DNA of 64,000 nt from SG-bin7 sp964498095 (GTDB lineage Bacteria; Bdellovibrionota; Bdellovibrionia; Bdellovibrionales; SG-bin7): contig CAZCFY010000009.1 in NCBI GenBank assembly GCA_964498095.1, positions 102,448 through 166,447 of the forward strand, in the 5' to 3' direction. Positions 17,568 to 25,811 of the stretch are shown here, in pieces. The translations under genes and the position numbers were made by a program. Position 1 is the first letter of the stretch. The number at the start of each line of letters is the position of its first letter. The notes beneath the pieces were generated by a model. The model saw only the letters and a list, made by a program, of their open reading frames with translations, had not been told where the DNA came from and did not search any database.

Positions 17568-18758
17568 ATGAGTTCGCAAATTCACGATCAAGGACAAGAT
17601 CGCGCTTTTCACGTGGCTATATTAGCAGCGGCGCCTGGGGATTTGCAGCCGATCGTGCGCTATTTAGAAAAGCGTAACTGGAAAGTAACAACCTTTGATG
17701 CCTTCAATGAGCTGGCGAAATATCTAATTGATACGCCTCCCGATTATGTGCTTTTAAGCTTCAGTATCCCGCTTCCGGAGATCACTAAGTACCCGCAAAT
17801 TATTTGGAACAAATTTAAAGTCCCAACAATTCCCTTTGGTGAGTCGACCGATAATCATACCGTAGGTTTGCTGCGGGCCTTTGGACATGATGCCTTATTG
17901 CCGCCCATCAGTGGTCCGTTGGTTTATTCCAAAATCGCCGGTGCGGCCAGTGGTGATCTCAATCAAAAAATTCATGTTTCATCTTCGGCGCCCATTGAGG
18001 AAAATTTAGAAGTCCACAACCGGCCACAATCAGAAGAAAAAAAACTAAATTTAAACCGTAAATACAAGGAAGAAGAAAAACAATTTTTTGGACAGCTCGA
18101 AAATTCATTGTCGCAGGCGTGTGAAGCTAGAAACGATATCGCTACTCCCGTCACGCGCACCAAGAAATTAACAGTTCTGCCGATTTCCGACGGAATGTTC
18201 ACAGGTATGCTAGTATTTGTGATGGGCGATGAAGATTCCGTCGACCCTATGCTCATAAACAGCATGCGCGAAAAGCTCGGCAACCTTAATACCTTTATTA
18301 AATTCGACGGTATAATGACTAAGTCTCTTAATATAGAAATTGACGAAGTTGACTTTAATTTATGGACTTCGCATAAAGCGCGCTTTGTATCGCGCGCCGA
18401 GCACCGGGGCAAAGAAGTTATGATGGCTTTTTTTGAAATGGATAAAAAGCTCGTGCAAATCGCGCCTTCGATTGATCCGAAAATGGCCAAGATCAATGTC
18501 GAAAGCATTACACCCAACGTCGCAATTGATTTTGATGCTTACCTTTACTTACAGTCGAACCAGAAATTTCTTAAGTATCTTCACTCGGGCACGCGCGTAA
18601 GTGTCACGCAATTACAAAGCTTAAAGGAACGCGAGATAGATTCCTTTCATATCGATAAAACAGATCAAGGAACCTATCACGCCTATGTCGCCAAAAATTA
18701 TCTCAACGCCACGATTTCTTCGGGCCAATCTTATTTAAAGGAAGACGACGAAGACTAA
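17568..18758 (+). CDS. Pseudo-receiver protein with DUF3391-like C-terminal segment
   Basis: 396 residues. Residues 13-125 resemble a receiver fold (HVAILAAAPGDLQPIVRYLEKRNWKV), but the phospho-acceptor position reads PDYVLLSFSIP: the Asp is replaced and the acidic pocket is lost. A charged, low-complexity linker spans about 145-185. Near the C-terminus AYLYLQSNQKFLKYLHSGTRVS with LQSLKEREIDSFHID resembles the short domain at the front of HD-GYP proteins (DUF3391: a hydrophobic strand, then 'l-r-x-x-g-v-x-x-l-y-v'). An AGGG site precedes the ATG. The stop overlaps the convergent rhodanese gene by four bases. Probably a phosphorylation-independent signalling protein. Confidence 0.7.
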   Translation: MSSQIHDQGQDRAFHVAILAAAPGDLQPIVRYLEKRNWKVTTFDAFNELAKYLIDTPPDYVLLSFSIPLPEITKYPQIIWNKFKVPTIPFGESTDNHTVGLLRAFGHDALLPPISGPLVYSKIAGAASGDLNQKIHVSSSAPIEENLEVHNRPQSEEKKLNLNRKYKEEEKQFFGQLENSLSQACEARNDIATPVTRTKKLTVLPISDGMFTGMLVFVMGDEDSVDPMLINSMREKLGNLNTFIKFDGIMTKSLNIEIDEVDFNLWTSHKARFVSRAEHRGKEVMMAFFEMDKKLVQIAPSIDPKMAKINVESITPNVAIDFDAYLYLQSNQKFLKYLHSGTRVSVTQLQSLKEREIDSFHIDKTDQGTYHAYVAKNYLNATISSGQSYLKEDDED

Positions 18759-19180
18759 GACTGGCATTTCTCCATTAAATTTTCATCATAATATTCGCCG
18801 ACGCCACCAAGATTTTGTAGGTTAGTGTAACCCTCTTCTTGCAATGCTTTAAGGGCGCGTCCGGCGCGGCCCCCCACGGCACAGTAAATTGCAATTTTAG
18901 CGTCTTTATTGTTTTTGGTAATCTCGCTTATACGTTTTAAAGCCTCCGGGGATTTAGAAGTAATCTCCTTTACAAGGATGCGGTGAGCGCCCTTTACATA
19001 ACCTTGGCAAGCCTCTTCCCGCACGTCAATAACGGCAATACCTTTGGAAATCATTTTTGCCGCCGACTCCACCATTTCCCTGCCTTTCATAAGATTTCCT
19101 CCGCGCGCATAACGGAAACCGCCCAATATAGCGAGGCCGATAACACTCAATATAACTAAACCTTGCATATATCCTTGCAT
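18755..19180 (-). CDS. Membrane-anchored single-domain rhodanese
   Basis: 141 residues from an ATG with AAGGGGG upstream. An earlier in-frame start lies across the divergent promoter and is rejected. Residues 5-25 form one membrane helix (GLVILSVIGLAILGGFRYA). The rest is a rhodanese domain: IAVIDVREEACQGYVKGAHRI, then the active-site loop CAVGGRAGRA with its persulfide-forming Cys, and GYTNLQNLGGVGEY. It likely moves or detoxifies sulfane sulfur at the membrane surface. It is divergent from the aminotransferase of the arsS operon. Confidence 0.88.
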   Translation of the reverse strand: MQGYMQGLVILSVIGLAILGGFRYARGGNLMKGREMVESAAKMISKGIAVIDVREEACQGYVKGAHRILVKEITSKSPEALKRISEITKNNKDAKIAIYCAVGGRAGRALKALQEEGYTNLQNLGGVGEYYDENLMEKCQS

Positions 19181-19214
19181 ATAAAAAATCCCCCTTCTAA
19201 GATTCTTGGTGAGC

Positions 19215-20156
19215 ATGAAACCACAAATCCTTACCAAAGATCAAATTCTTAACCAACTAAAATTATCACGAAGCAAAAGTCCACAGCCTTATTTAGCTAT
19301 GTATTCGAGCTGGCACGGGGGAATAGTTACAGATACCGATCTTATGCTAATTCCCATTGATGATCATCTGGTTCACAGAGGTGACGGTGTTTTTGAGGCC
19401 ATTAAATTTTTCGAGGGCCGCCTTTATCTTGCCGACGCCCACCTTGACCGCCTCTACGCCTCCGCCGAAAAGATCTCCTTGCCCGTGCCCCATAAAAAAA
19501 CGGAATTGCGCGAAATCATCGTCGCCACGTTGAAAGCCGCTAAAGTAGAAACGGCAACCATCCGCATGTTTGTCTCCCGCGGCCCGGGTGGCTTTGGTCC
19601 GAGCCCCTATGACAGTTGCGGTTCACAAGTTTTTATTATCGTCGTTACTCCGAAGCCTTTTGACCCGCAAAAATATGAAACCGGAGTGACCGTGGGAGTA
19701 AGTAAAATTCCCATGAAGGAGCCTTTTTTCGCAACGATAAAGAGCTGCAATTACTTACCCAATGTTTTGATGAAAAAAGAATCTGTCGATAAAGGCTGGG
19801 ACTTCTCGGTAAATATTTCTCCTAACGGATTTGTGGGCGAGAGTGCAACGGAAAATATCGCGCTCATTACCCATGACGATGAATTTTTGGTTCCCTCTTT
19901 TGTTTACACTTTGCGGGGGACGACTCTCTTACGCATAATGGAAATGGCCAAGCCCCACGTAAAAAAAGTCGCCGAAAGCGATTTAACGATTAATGATTTT
20001 TTAAATGCCAAAGAAATTCTTATGGCGGGCACGACTATGGGGGTTGCACCCGTTTGTGAATTCGATGGAAAAAAATTTAAACCTGGTAAATTTGCCGGGT
20101 TGTTTAAGAAATTGTTCGAAGAGGATTTAAGAACTGGACCGCGGGAGGATAAGTAA
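19215..20156 (+). CDS. Class IV PLP aminotransferase (IlvE / aminodeoxychorismate lyase-like)
   Basis: About 313 residues. HRGDGVFEAIKFFEGRLYLADAHLDRL is the class IV opening. The PLP lysine is in TIKSCNYLPNVLMKKES, followed by GFVGESATENIA and MAGTTMGVAPVCEFDG. Family members include branched-chain and D-amino-acid aminotransferases and 4-amino-4-deoxychorismate lyase; sequence alone does not decide. TTG/GTG starts nine and six bases upstream are possible, and no strong Shine-Dalgarno is seen. Its stop overlaps the next gene's ATG by one base (TAATG), so it is the first gene of the arsS operon. Confidence 0.87.
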   Translation: MKPQILTKDQILNQLKLSRSKSPQPYLAMYSSWHGGIVTDTDLMLIPIDDHLVHRGDGVFEAIKFFEGRLYLADAHLDRLYASAEKISLPVPHKKTELREIIVATLKAAKVETATIRMFVSRGPGGFGPSPYDSCGSQVFIIVVTPKPFDPQKYETGVTVGVSKIPMKEPFFATIKSCNYLPNVLMKKESVDKGWDFSVNISPNGFVGESATENIALITHDDEFLVPSFVYTLRGTTLLRIMEMAKPHVKKVAESDLTINDFLNAKEILMAGTTMGVAPVCEFDGKKFKPGKFAGLFKKLFEEDLRTGPREDK

Positions 20157-20488
20157 TGAGCCACTATTACAACGAAGCCGATCTAAAAAAGTTTTCGGAT
20201 ATCACCGAATTTCAAAAAGAAATGGGTGATAAATTTTTCTCCTGGTATTCAACGGTTTTTAAAGACGGCGCGCTTACCGCGCGCGAAAAATCTTTGATTG
20301 CTCTCGCCGTCTCCCACGCCGTGCAATGTCCTTATTGTATTGATGCGTACACACAAGATACAATGCAAAAAGGCTGCACCGAAGAACAGCAAATGGAGGC
20401 CGTGCATGTTGCGGCGGCGATTCGCGGTGGCGCCTCGTTGGTTCATGGCGTGCAAATGATGAATAAAGCCAAAAAACTTTCGATGTAG
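20156..20488 (+). CDS. AhpD-like protein associated with arsenosugar biosynthesis
   Basis: 110 residues of the carboxymuconolactone decarboxylase/AhpD fold: FKDGALTAREKSLIALAVSHAVQCPYCIDAYTQDTMQKGCTEEQQMEAVHVAAAIRGGASLVHG. The CPYC pair with the following Asp and His is the peroxidase-like redox site. The form with the Y-T-Q-D segment and a position directly before arsS is that of the 'arsenosugar biosynthesis-associated peroxidase-like' family. The exact reaction is unknown. Confidence 0.9.
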   Translation: MSHYYNEADLKKFSDITEFQKEMGDKFFSWYSTVFKDGALTAREKSLIALAVSHAVQCPYCIDAYTQDTMQKGCTEEQQMEAVHVAAAIRGGASLVHGVQMMNKAKKLSM

Positions 20489-20494
20489 GTAGAA

Positions 20495-21526
20495 ATGGCG
20501 TCACTTTTATCACGACAGTCACCGCTTTCTTCGACCCAAGAACAACTGGGCCTTTTGACAAAGCCCGAGCTTCCCACTTTTGCCAGCAAACTTTTGTCAG
20601 CGAATCTTTTTCCGTTAAAGCCAACGAAAATTGAAATTTTTCAAGTCAATATGGGAAAGATGTGTAATCAGACTTGCCACCACTGTCACGTGGATGCCGG
20701 TCCCGACCGCAAAGAAATCATGACCAAAGATACCCTGCAGCTTTGTGTCGACATTGTAGCAAAAAACAAATTTCCGATAGTTGATTTAACGGGCGGCGCC
20801 CCCGAAATGAACTCCGAGTTTCGCTGGTTCGTGGAAGAGCTAAAAAAGGCCGGGGCCCATGTAATGGTCCGCTGTAATTTAACAATTATTTTGGCCAACA
20901 AAAAGTACAATGACCTTCCGCTGTTTTTCAAACAACATGGCGTAGAGGTTGTTTCTTCGCTTCCCCACTACACCGCCGGCCACACCGACCGTCAGCGTGG
21001 CAGCGGGGTGTTTCAAAAATCCATAAAGGCTTTACAGATGCTAAATGAAGTCGGTTACGGCAAGACCGGCACAAACTTAAAATTGAATCTAGTTTATAAT
21101 CCTAGTGGTGCCTTTTTGCCTGGAGACCAGGTTTCTCTCGAGCGTGATTTTAAAACGAAACTCAAAAATGATTTTGGAATTGAGTTTAACAGCCTCTACT
21201 GCATAACGAACATGCCGATCTCCCGCTACTTAGAATATCTTGTAAATAGCGGCAACTACGAATCTTACATGGCGGCCTTAGTAAATGCCTTTAATGCCAC
21301 CGCCGCTAATGGGGTCATGTGCCGAAATACAATTTCCGTGGGATGGGACGGTCAGCTTTATGATTGCGATTTTAATCAAATGCTGGATCTCACTGTCACC
21401 GGCGCGCCTACGACCTTAAAAGAGTTTAGCCGCGAAAAACTTGAAAAAAGAAATATCGTCATTAATCAACATTGCTTTGGCTGTACGGCCGGCAGTGGCT
21501 CAAGCTGCGGGGGAACGACCGCATGA
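20495..21526 (+). CDS. arsS: Arsenosugar biosynthesis radical SAM protein ArsS
   Basis: 343 residues. The cluster motif CNQTCHHCHVDAGPDR (C-x3-C-x2-C) is preceded by IFQVNMGKM, and the ArsS-specific parts LTGGAPEMN, SLPHYTAGHTDRQRG and the C-terminal HCFGCTAGSGSSCGG are present. ArsS acts on methylated arsenic and SAM in the arsenosugar pathway, making the 5'-deoxyadenosyl-arsenical precursor. The start lies six bases after the AhpD-like gene, and the stop overlaps the ArsR-type gene (ATGA). The usual partner methyltransferase ArsM is not in the window. Confidence 0.95.
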   Translation: MASLLSRQSPLSSTQEQLGLLTKPELPTFASKLLSANLFPLKPTKIEIFQVNMGKMCNQTCHHCHVDAGPDRKEIMTKDTLQLCVDIVAKNKFPIVDLTGGAPEMNSEFRWFVEELKKAGAHVMVRCNLTIILANKKYNDLPLFFKQHGVEVVSSLPHYTAGHTDRQRGSGVFQKSIKALQMLNEVGYGKTGTNLKLNLVYNPSGAFLPGDQVSLERDFKTKLKNDFGIEFNSLYCITNMPISRYLEYLVNSGNYESYMAALVNAFNATAANGVMCRNTISVGWDGQLYDCDFNQMLDLTVTGAPTTLKEFSREKLEKRNIVINQHCFGCTAGSGSSCGGTTA

Positions 21527-21813
21527 ATCCGAGTCCTTCGAAATTATTTGGCGCCATTGGTGAAAAAAACAGACTTAGAATTTTGCGCTTCTTAATGGAT
21601 GAACCCAAAAATGTAAGTGAAATTCAAAAATTCACGGGTTTAGAAAAAACATTGCTCTCTAAGCACCTTAAGCAATTAAGATCCGTGGGCCTTGTACTGA
21701 CTAAAAAAGTGGGACGTAATCTTATCTATAAAATCGCGCCCGAACACATTAGCACTTCCCAAAAGTACTCACTAACGCTCGATTGCTGCGAGATAAAACT
21801 AAAAAGTATTTAA
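21523..21813 (+). CDS. ArsR-type winged-helix repressor
   Basis: 96 residues from the ATG that overlaps the arsS stop; a longer reading frame inside arsS is rejected. It has the ArsR fold: LFGAIGEKNRLRILRFLMDEPKNVSEIQKFTGLEKTLLSKHLKQLRSVGLVLTKKVGRNLIYKI. A C-terminal LDCCEIKL cysteine pair could bind trivalent arsenic. As the last gene of the arsS operon it probably represses the operon and releases on arsenite, but no operator was identified. Confidence 0.88.
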   Translation: MNPSPSKLFGAIGEKNRLRILRFLMDEPKNVSEIQKFTGLEKTLLSKHLKQLRSVGLVLTKKVGRNLIYKIAPEHISTSQKYSLTLDCCEIKLKSI

Positions 21814-21814
21814 T

Positions 21815-22396
21815 TTATTCCCAGCTGTAATTAAAACTAATGCTAATGCGGTTTTGCCGGCTGGTGTGCGCGGGAACTTCGTGACGCAGCCAACTCTCAA
21901 AAAGTACTAGATCGCCTTCGCGTGGCTGAACTTCAAAATGCGCGCCCCGGGCCGGACTCCCCATAAAACAATTAAGCCTTGGATCTTCGAACTTAATACA
22001 CGAAGCGCCCTTTGGTACCTTTAAATAATAAGTGCCGCTAATAAAAGATAAGGGATGAATATGAGAGCTGTGGTGCGCTAGGGCCGGCATTATATTAACC
22101 CAACAGCTATTCATCCAAAGTTTTGGGTTTTTAGCGTCTATCTTTAATGAACGCACAAACTTCCTTACATGTTTATCAATTTTGGCTTCCAGATGAGCAA
22201 AGGTAGAAGAAAACTTTTGCAGATTATCCATGGAACCATAAGACGTATAGCCACCGACGTAATTCTTTTGCGACCAGCGGCTCCCCGCGCGGTCGAATGA
22301 TTTTATTTTTAGTGTTTCCTCGTAAAGGTCCTTGTTTAAACTTTTTCCCAAATGGGCAGTGTAGATATGCGTGGGAAACAAGGATTTTATGGCCAT
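21815..22396 (-). CDS. TIGR02466-type 2-oxoglutarate/Fe(II) oxygenase-like protein
   Basis: 193 residues (a start six codons upstream is possible). Opening IKSLFPTHIYTAHLG, NSCWVNIMPALAHHSSHIHPLSFISGTYYLKVPKGASCIKFEDPR, and WLRHEVPAHTSRQNRISISFNY follow the 2OG-FeII_Oxy_5/TIGR02466 pattern. The iron ligands are expected at the H of SHIHP and of RHEVP, with the R of NRIS holding oxoglutarate. The substrate is unknown. It is convergent with the arsR-like gene, two bases apart. Confidence 0.87.
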   Translation of the reverse strand: MAIKSLFPTHIYTAHLGKSLNKDLYEETLKIKSFDRAGSRWSQKNYVGGYTSYGSMDNLQKFSSTFAHLEAKIDKHVRKFVRSLKIDAKNPKLWMNSCWVNIMPALAHHSSHIHPLSFISGTYYLKVPKGASCIKFEDPRLNCFMGSPARGAHFEVQPREGDLVLFESWLRHEVPAHTSRQNRISISFNYSWE

Positions 22397-22457
22397 AGAC
22401 TCTCTTTTAGCCATTTAGGTCTTGCCACTCAATAAAGATCTTGGAAAAATTCATTCT

Positions 22458-22808
22458 ATGAAAAAATTTATCATTATTATTCTCCTTGTCCCGAGCCTAA
22501 GCCTTGCCGCCACCGACGAAGATACGTTTAGCTTTAATAATACTGATAAGCAGCTGCATATGCTCGCCAGCTACGGCCTGACCTACACTTTTACGGATAT
22601 GTACCGCCGCCTTGGCTATTCGAAATGGAAGTCTCTGCTTTGGGGCGGGCTCTCTACCCTTGCCATTGGCACTTTAAAAGAAGTCACGGACCCTAAGTTT
22701 TCCGGGCCCGATATGGCCGCAAACTCCGTCGGGATTGCCGTGAGTGCCGGAGTAATTATAAGTTTGGATTCTTTGTGGGAACCTCAGAGTTCATCAAGCT
22801 CTAAATGA
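22458..22808 (+). CDS. YfiM/DUF2279-like envelope protein
   Basis: 116 residues from the ATG that begins a signal peptide (MKKFIIIILLVPSLSLAA). The mature part, DKQLHMLASYGLTYTFTDMYRRLGYSKWKSLLWGGLSTLAIGTLKEVTDPKFSGPDMAANSVG, has the D-K-x-x-H, K-E-x-x-D and D-x-x-A-N-x-x-G landmarks of the YfiM/DUF2279 family, whose function is unknown. It ends in a run of serines. Its last 25 bases overlap the 3' end of the convergent host-attachment-type gene. Confidence 0.8.
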   Translation: MKKFIIIILLVPSLSLAATDEDTFSFNNTDKQLHMLASYGLTYTFTDMYRRLGYSKWKSLLWGGLSTLAIGTLKEVTDPKFSGPDMAANSVGIAVSAGVIISLDSLWEPQSSSSSK

Positions 22809-23230
22809 TTGGGTAAATCTTTTAAAGCGATTTTTTCTAAGTCTTTATTAACCCACTTAACGACTTGCTTTTTTAACGGAGACTTCATCTTCTTTTTGAT
22901 AATTCCCATCAAGTGCGGTTCGGCGGCCACAATTAGGGCATCAAAGGATTTCTTTTGCCGGTTTTTTTCTAGCTGATCACAAATCTTATGAACAAACATA
23001 ACCGCCGCATCTTCGTGCGGATCTTTTTCTCCGGTCATGCTAAAAGTACCCCGCATAGAAGAGACGCCGCGCCCGGGCTTATCTGTCTTCATGGCGCGAT
23101 TTCGGGTGCGCCCAAGGGGGTTACTGATTTCATTTACCATTTTAAGCTTGCGAACTGGCCCCGCGACTACGCTTAAAATTTTAGCTTTGTTTCTGCTTAT
23201 TACTAGTGTCCAGTTCTTACCCAACAACAT
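22784..23230 (-). CDS. Host attachment protein family (PF10116-type)
   Basis: 148 residues from the ATG preceded by AGGAAGG; a longer in-frame start is rejected. WTLVISRNKAKILSVV, LVNEISNPLGRTRNRAMKTDKPGR (with a MVNEI variant here), EKDPHEDAAVMFVHKICDQLEKNRQKKSFDALIVAAEPHLMGIIKKKM follow the 'protein required for attachment to host cells' family, which belongs to the baeRF/eRF1-like superfamily. The biochemical role is unproven. In a possible predator the name should not be taken as evidence of prey attachment. Confidence 0.83.
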   Translation of the reverse strand: MLLGKNWTLVISRNKAKILSVVAGPVRKLKMVNEISNPLGRTRNRAMKTDKPGRGVSSMRGTFSMTGEKDPHEDAAVMFVHKICDQLEKNRQKKSFDALIVAAEPHLMGIIKKKMKSPLKKQVVKWVNKDLEKIALKDLPNHLELDEL

Positions 23231-23356
23231 ACGCGCCTTCCTGTATGATTCTTGCAAACTCACTCTCTTTAGTGATTGAGCAAGTTCTGTTCCAGGAATT
23301 ATCCCCAGATTGGGAAAATTTGTCACGTGGGACAGACATTATGACACGAAGGTAAA

Positions 23357-25195
23357 ATGGCGAAGAAAAAAAACAAAGTAAAAAAACTTAAAATTAACTG
23401 GACCTGGATGTTTGCCACTATTGTAGTCTTGTTGCTCGCCCAAAACCTTATAATGACTAACCGTAGCTCTAATAAAGTCTCTTATAGTGAGTTCTTATCT
23501 TTAGTCGAAGAAAACAAGATCACCGAATTAACCATTACTCCGGATACGATCACCGGAAAGTACCGCAGCCCGACACCCGGGGCCCCTGAATACTTTTCTA
23601 CCGTACCGATGGAAGATGATAAGCTCATTGAACGACTAACGGCTAAAAAAATTCCGTTTGAATCCCAAAGGCCCAGCCCTTTTATTACGACGCTATTTTC
23701 GTGGCTTTTGCCTTTCGTGATATTCTATCTGATTTGGATTTACCTTATTCGTGGAATGGAAAAAGGCCCTGGCGGAATAATGTCGATGACCAAATCGCGC
23801 GCCAAAGTTTACATGGAAAAAAATGTATCAACTACCTTTGCCGACGTAGCCGGAGTCGAAGAAGCCAAGGATGAATTAAAGGAAATCATAAATTTTCTGC
23901 AACATCCGCGGCAGTATACGCGACTCGGGGGCCGCGCCCCCAAAGGGGTTTTACTCGTCGGCCCACCGGGAACGGGTAAAACTTTGATGGCAAAAGCCGT
24001 TGCCGGTGAGGCCAAAGTGCCGTTTTTTTCTATTAACGGCTCTGAATTTGTGGAAATGTTCGTGGGTTTGGGGGCCGCCCGCGTGCGCGATTTATTTGCG
24101 CAAACCAGAGCTGCCGCACCTTGCATCCTTTTTATCGACGAGATCGATGCTCTGGGCAAATCCCGAAGTTTTGGCTATATGGCGGGCGGCTCTCACGAAG
24201 AAAAAGAGCAAACTCTCAATCAACTTTTGGCCGAAATGGATGGGTTTGATTCTTCAGAGGGAGTGATAATTTTAGCCGCGACTAACCGCCCGGAAGTACT
24301 TGACCCCGCTCTCCTACGTGCGGGCCGTTTTGACAAACAAGTTTTAATTGGTAATCCCGATCAGCAAGGGCGGTTACAAATATTAAATGTTCACGCGCGG
24401 AAAATAAAACTTGATGCCAATTTAAAAATGGAAAAAATTGCCGCGTTAACGTCTGGCTTCTCTGGCGCTGACCTTGCAAATCTTGTTAACGAAGCGGCCG
24501 TTATCGCGACCCGCAGAAATGCAGTAAGTGTTACCGAAGATGATTTCGTCCACGGCATTGAACGTCTTGTCGCTGGACTCGAACAACGCAATAAAATTAT
24601 TAACCTCGACGAAAAACGCCGTATCGCCTTTCACGAAATGGGCCATGCGACCATCGGTTTGGCGCTAAATACCATCGAAAAAATTCATAAAGTCAGTATA
24701 ATTCCGCGCGGGATAGGCGCCCTCGGTTACACTCTGCAGATGCCTACCGAAGACCGCTACCTCGTTGCTGAAAATGATTTACTCAACCGCATCGCCGTCT
24801 TATTGGGTGGAAGAGCCAGCGAAATTTTATTCTTTACCACAGTTTCAACGGGAGCTAGCGATGACTTAGCTAAGGCCACTGATATTGCCCGCTCCATGAT
24901 TACGCAATATGGAATGAGTGAAAAACTTGGCCTGCCAACATTCGAAAGCCCCCGTCACGCCTATTTGCATGGACCCATGGAACTGGAAACACGTCATCAG
25001 TACAGCGAAAAAACCGCCGAAGAAATTGATCTCGAAATAAAGACCACTCTCGATAAACAGCTGAGCCGGGTCAGCGAGATCTTAAAAAAGAATAAGGAGT
25101 TTTTGGACATTGGCGCGCGCCGGCTCTTAAAACAAGAAACTTTGGATGAGGGCGAGATTTCTGATTTATGGAGGAAACACGGTGGACATGCTTAA
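23357..25195 (+). CDS. ftsH: ATP-dependent zinc metalloprotease FtsH
   Basis: 612 residues. Two N-terminal membrane helices (about 15-32 and 108-131) flank a small periplasmic part. The AAA domain has Walker A GPPGTGKT (202-209), Walker B CILFIDEID and the second region ATNRPEVLDPALLRAGRFD. The zinc site HEMGH (426-430) has its third ligand in SDDLAKATDIAR. FtsH is a membrane hexamer that extracts and degrades membrane and regulatory proteins. GAAGG precedes the ATG. It is the first gene of a run that continues through pcm into the crt genes with overlapping starts and stops. Confidence 0.97.
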   Translation: MAKKKNKVKKLKINWTWMFATIVVLLLAQNLIMTNRSSNKVSYSEFLSLVEENKITELTITPDTITGKYRSPTPGAPEYFSTVPMEDDKLIERLTAKKIPFESQRPSPFITTLFSWLLPFVIFYLIWIYLIRGMEKGPGGIMSMTKSRAKVYMEKNVSTTFADVAGVEEAKDELKEIINFLQHPRQYTRLGGRAPKGVLLVGPPGTGKTLMAKAVAGEAKVPFFSINGSEFVEMFVGLGAARVRDLFAQTRAAAPCILFIDEIDALGKSRSFGYMAGGSHEEKEQTLNQLLAEMDGFDSSEGVIILAATNRPEVLDPALLRAGRFDKQVLIGNPDQQGRLQILNVHARKIKLDANLKMEKIAALTSGFSGADLANLVNEAAVIATRRNAVSVTEDDFVHGIERLVAGLEQRNKIINLDEKRRIAFHEMGHATIGLALNTIEKIHKVSIIPRGIGALGYTLQMPTEDRYLVAENDLLNRIAVLLGGRASEILFFTTVSTGASDDLAKATDIARSMITQYGMSEKLGLPTFESPRHAYLHGPMELETRHQYSEKTAEEIDLEIKTTLDKQLSRVSEILKKNKEFLDIGARRLLKQETLDEGEISDLWRKHGGHA

Positions 25196-25811
25196 GCGCC
25201 AAAGAGAGTTAATGGTGGATAAACAAATTTCTCTGCGCGGAATTAATGATCCCCGCGTGTTAGCGGCCTTTCGCAAAGTCGAACGCGAAAAATTTGTGCC
25301 CCAGGAATTAGTCGAAAAAGCTTATGACGATCAAGCTCTATCGATTGGACTTGAACAAACGATTTCACAACCCTATGTCGTCGCGTACATGACCGACGCA
25401 CTTCAAATTAAAAGCACCGACAGCGTTTTGGAAATCGGCACCGGATCAGGTTATCAAACCGCAATTCTTGCCGAGTTAGCGAGCACTGTTTTTACTGTCG
25501 AGCGCCTCGAGTGGCTTGCCCAATCAGCGCGCAATTTACTCTCAAATTTAGGGTATCAAAATATCAATTTCAAAGTTGGCGATGGGCACAAGGGATGGAT
25601 AGAAAAAGCCCCCTTTGATAAAATCATCTTAACCGCAGCCCCGCAGTTAATTCCAAGAGAACTTGTCGATCAGCTCGCCGTGGGCGGCCGCCTCATTGGC
25701 CCCTGGGGATCACGCTTTGAACAACGCCTAATTCTCCTCGAAAAAACAGCTCACGGCACTGAAAAAAGTGATTTATTTCCGGTGCGTTTTGTACCTATGA
25801 TAGAGGGGTGA
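25182..25811 (+). CDS. pcm: Protein-L-isoaspartate O-methyltransferase
   Basis: 209 residues from a GTG seven bases after GGAGG; an ATG two codons later is the alternative. VLAAFRKVEREKFVP, AYDDQALSIGLEQTISQPYVVAYMTDAL, the SAM-binding LEIGTGSGYQTAILAEL, and VGDGHKGW are the PCMT signature. It methylates isoaspartyl residues for repair of aged proteins. It overlaps ftsH by 14 bases and crtY by four (GTGA), placing protein quality control genes in the carotenoid operon. Confidence 0.95.
   Translation: MDMLKRQRELMVDKQISLRGINDPRVLAAFRKVEREKFVPQELVEKAYDDQALSIGLEQTISQPYVVAYMTDALQIKSTDSVLEIGTGSGYQTAILAELASTVFTVERLEWLAQSARNLLSNLGYQNINFKVGDGHKGWIEKAPFDKIILTAAPQLIPRELVDQLAVGGRLIGPWGSRFEQRLILLEKTAHGTEKSDLFPVRFVPMIEG

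Noticed and set aside
17972..18517. 181-codon antisense open frame within the pseudo-receiver gene
   Set aside because: The composition is Ser-rich with no domain, and the sense frame has clear codon structure and a good start.
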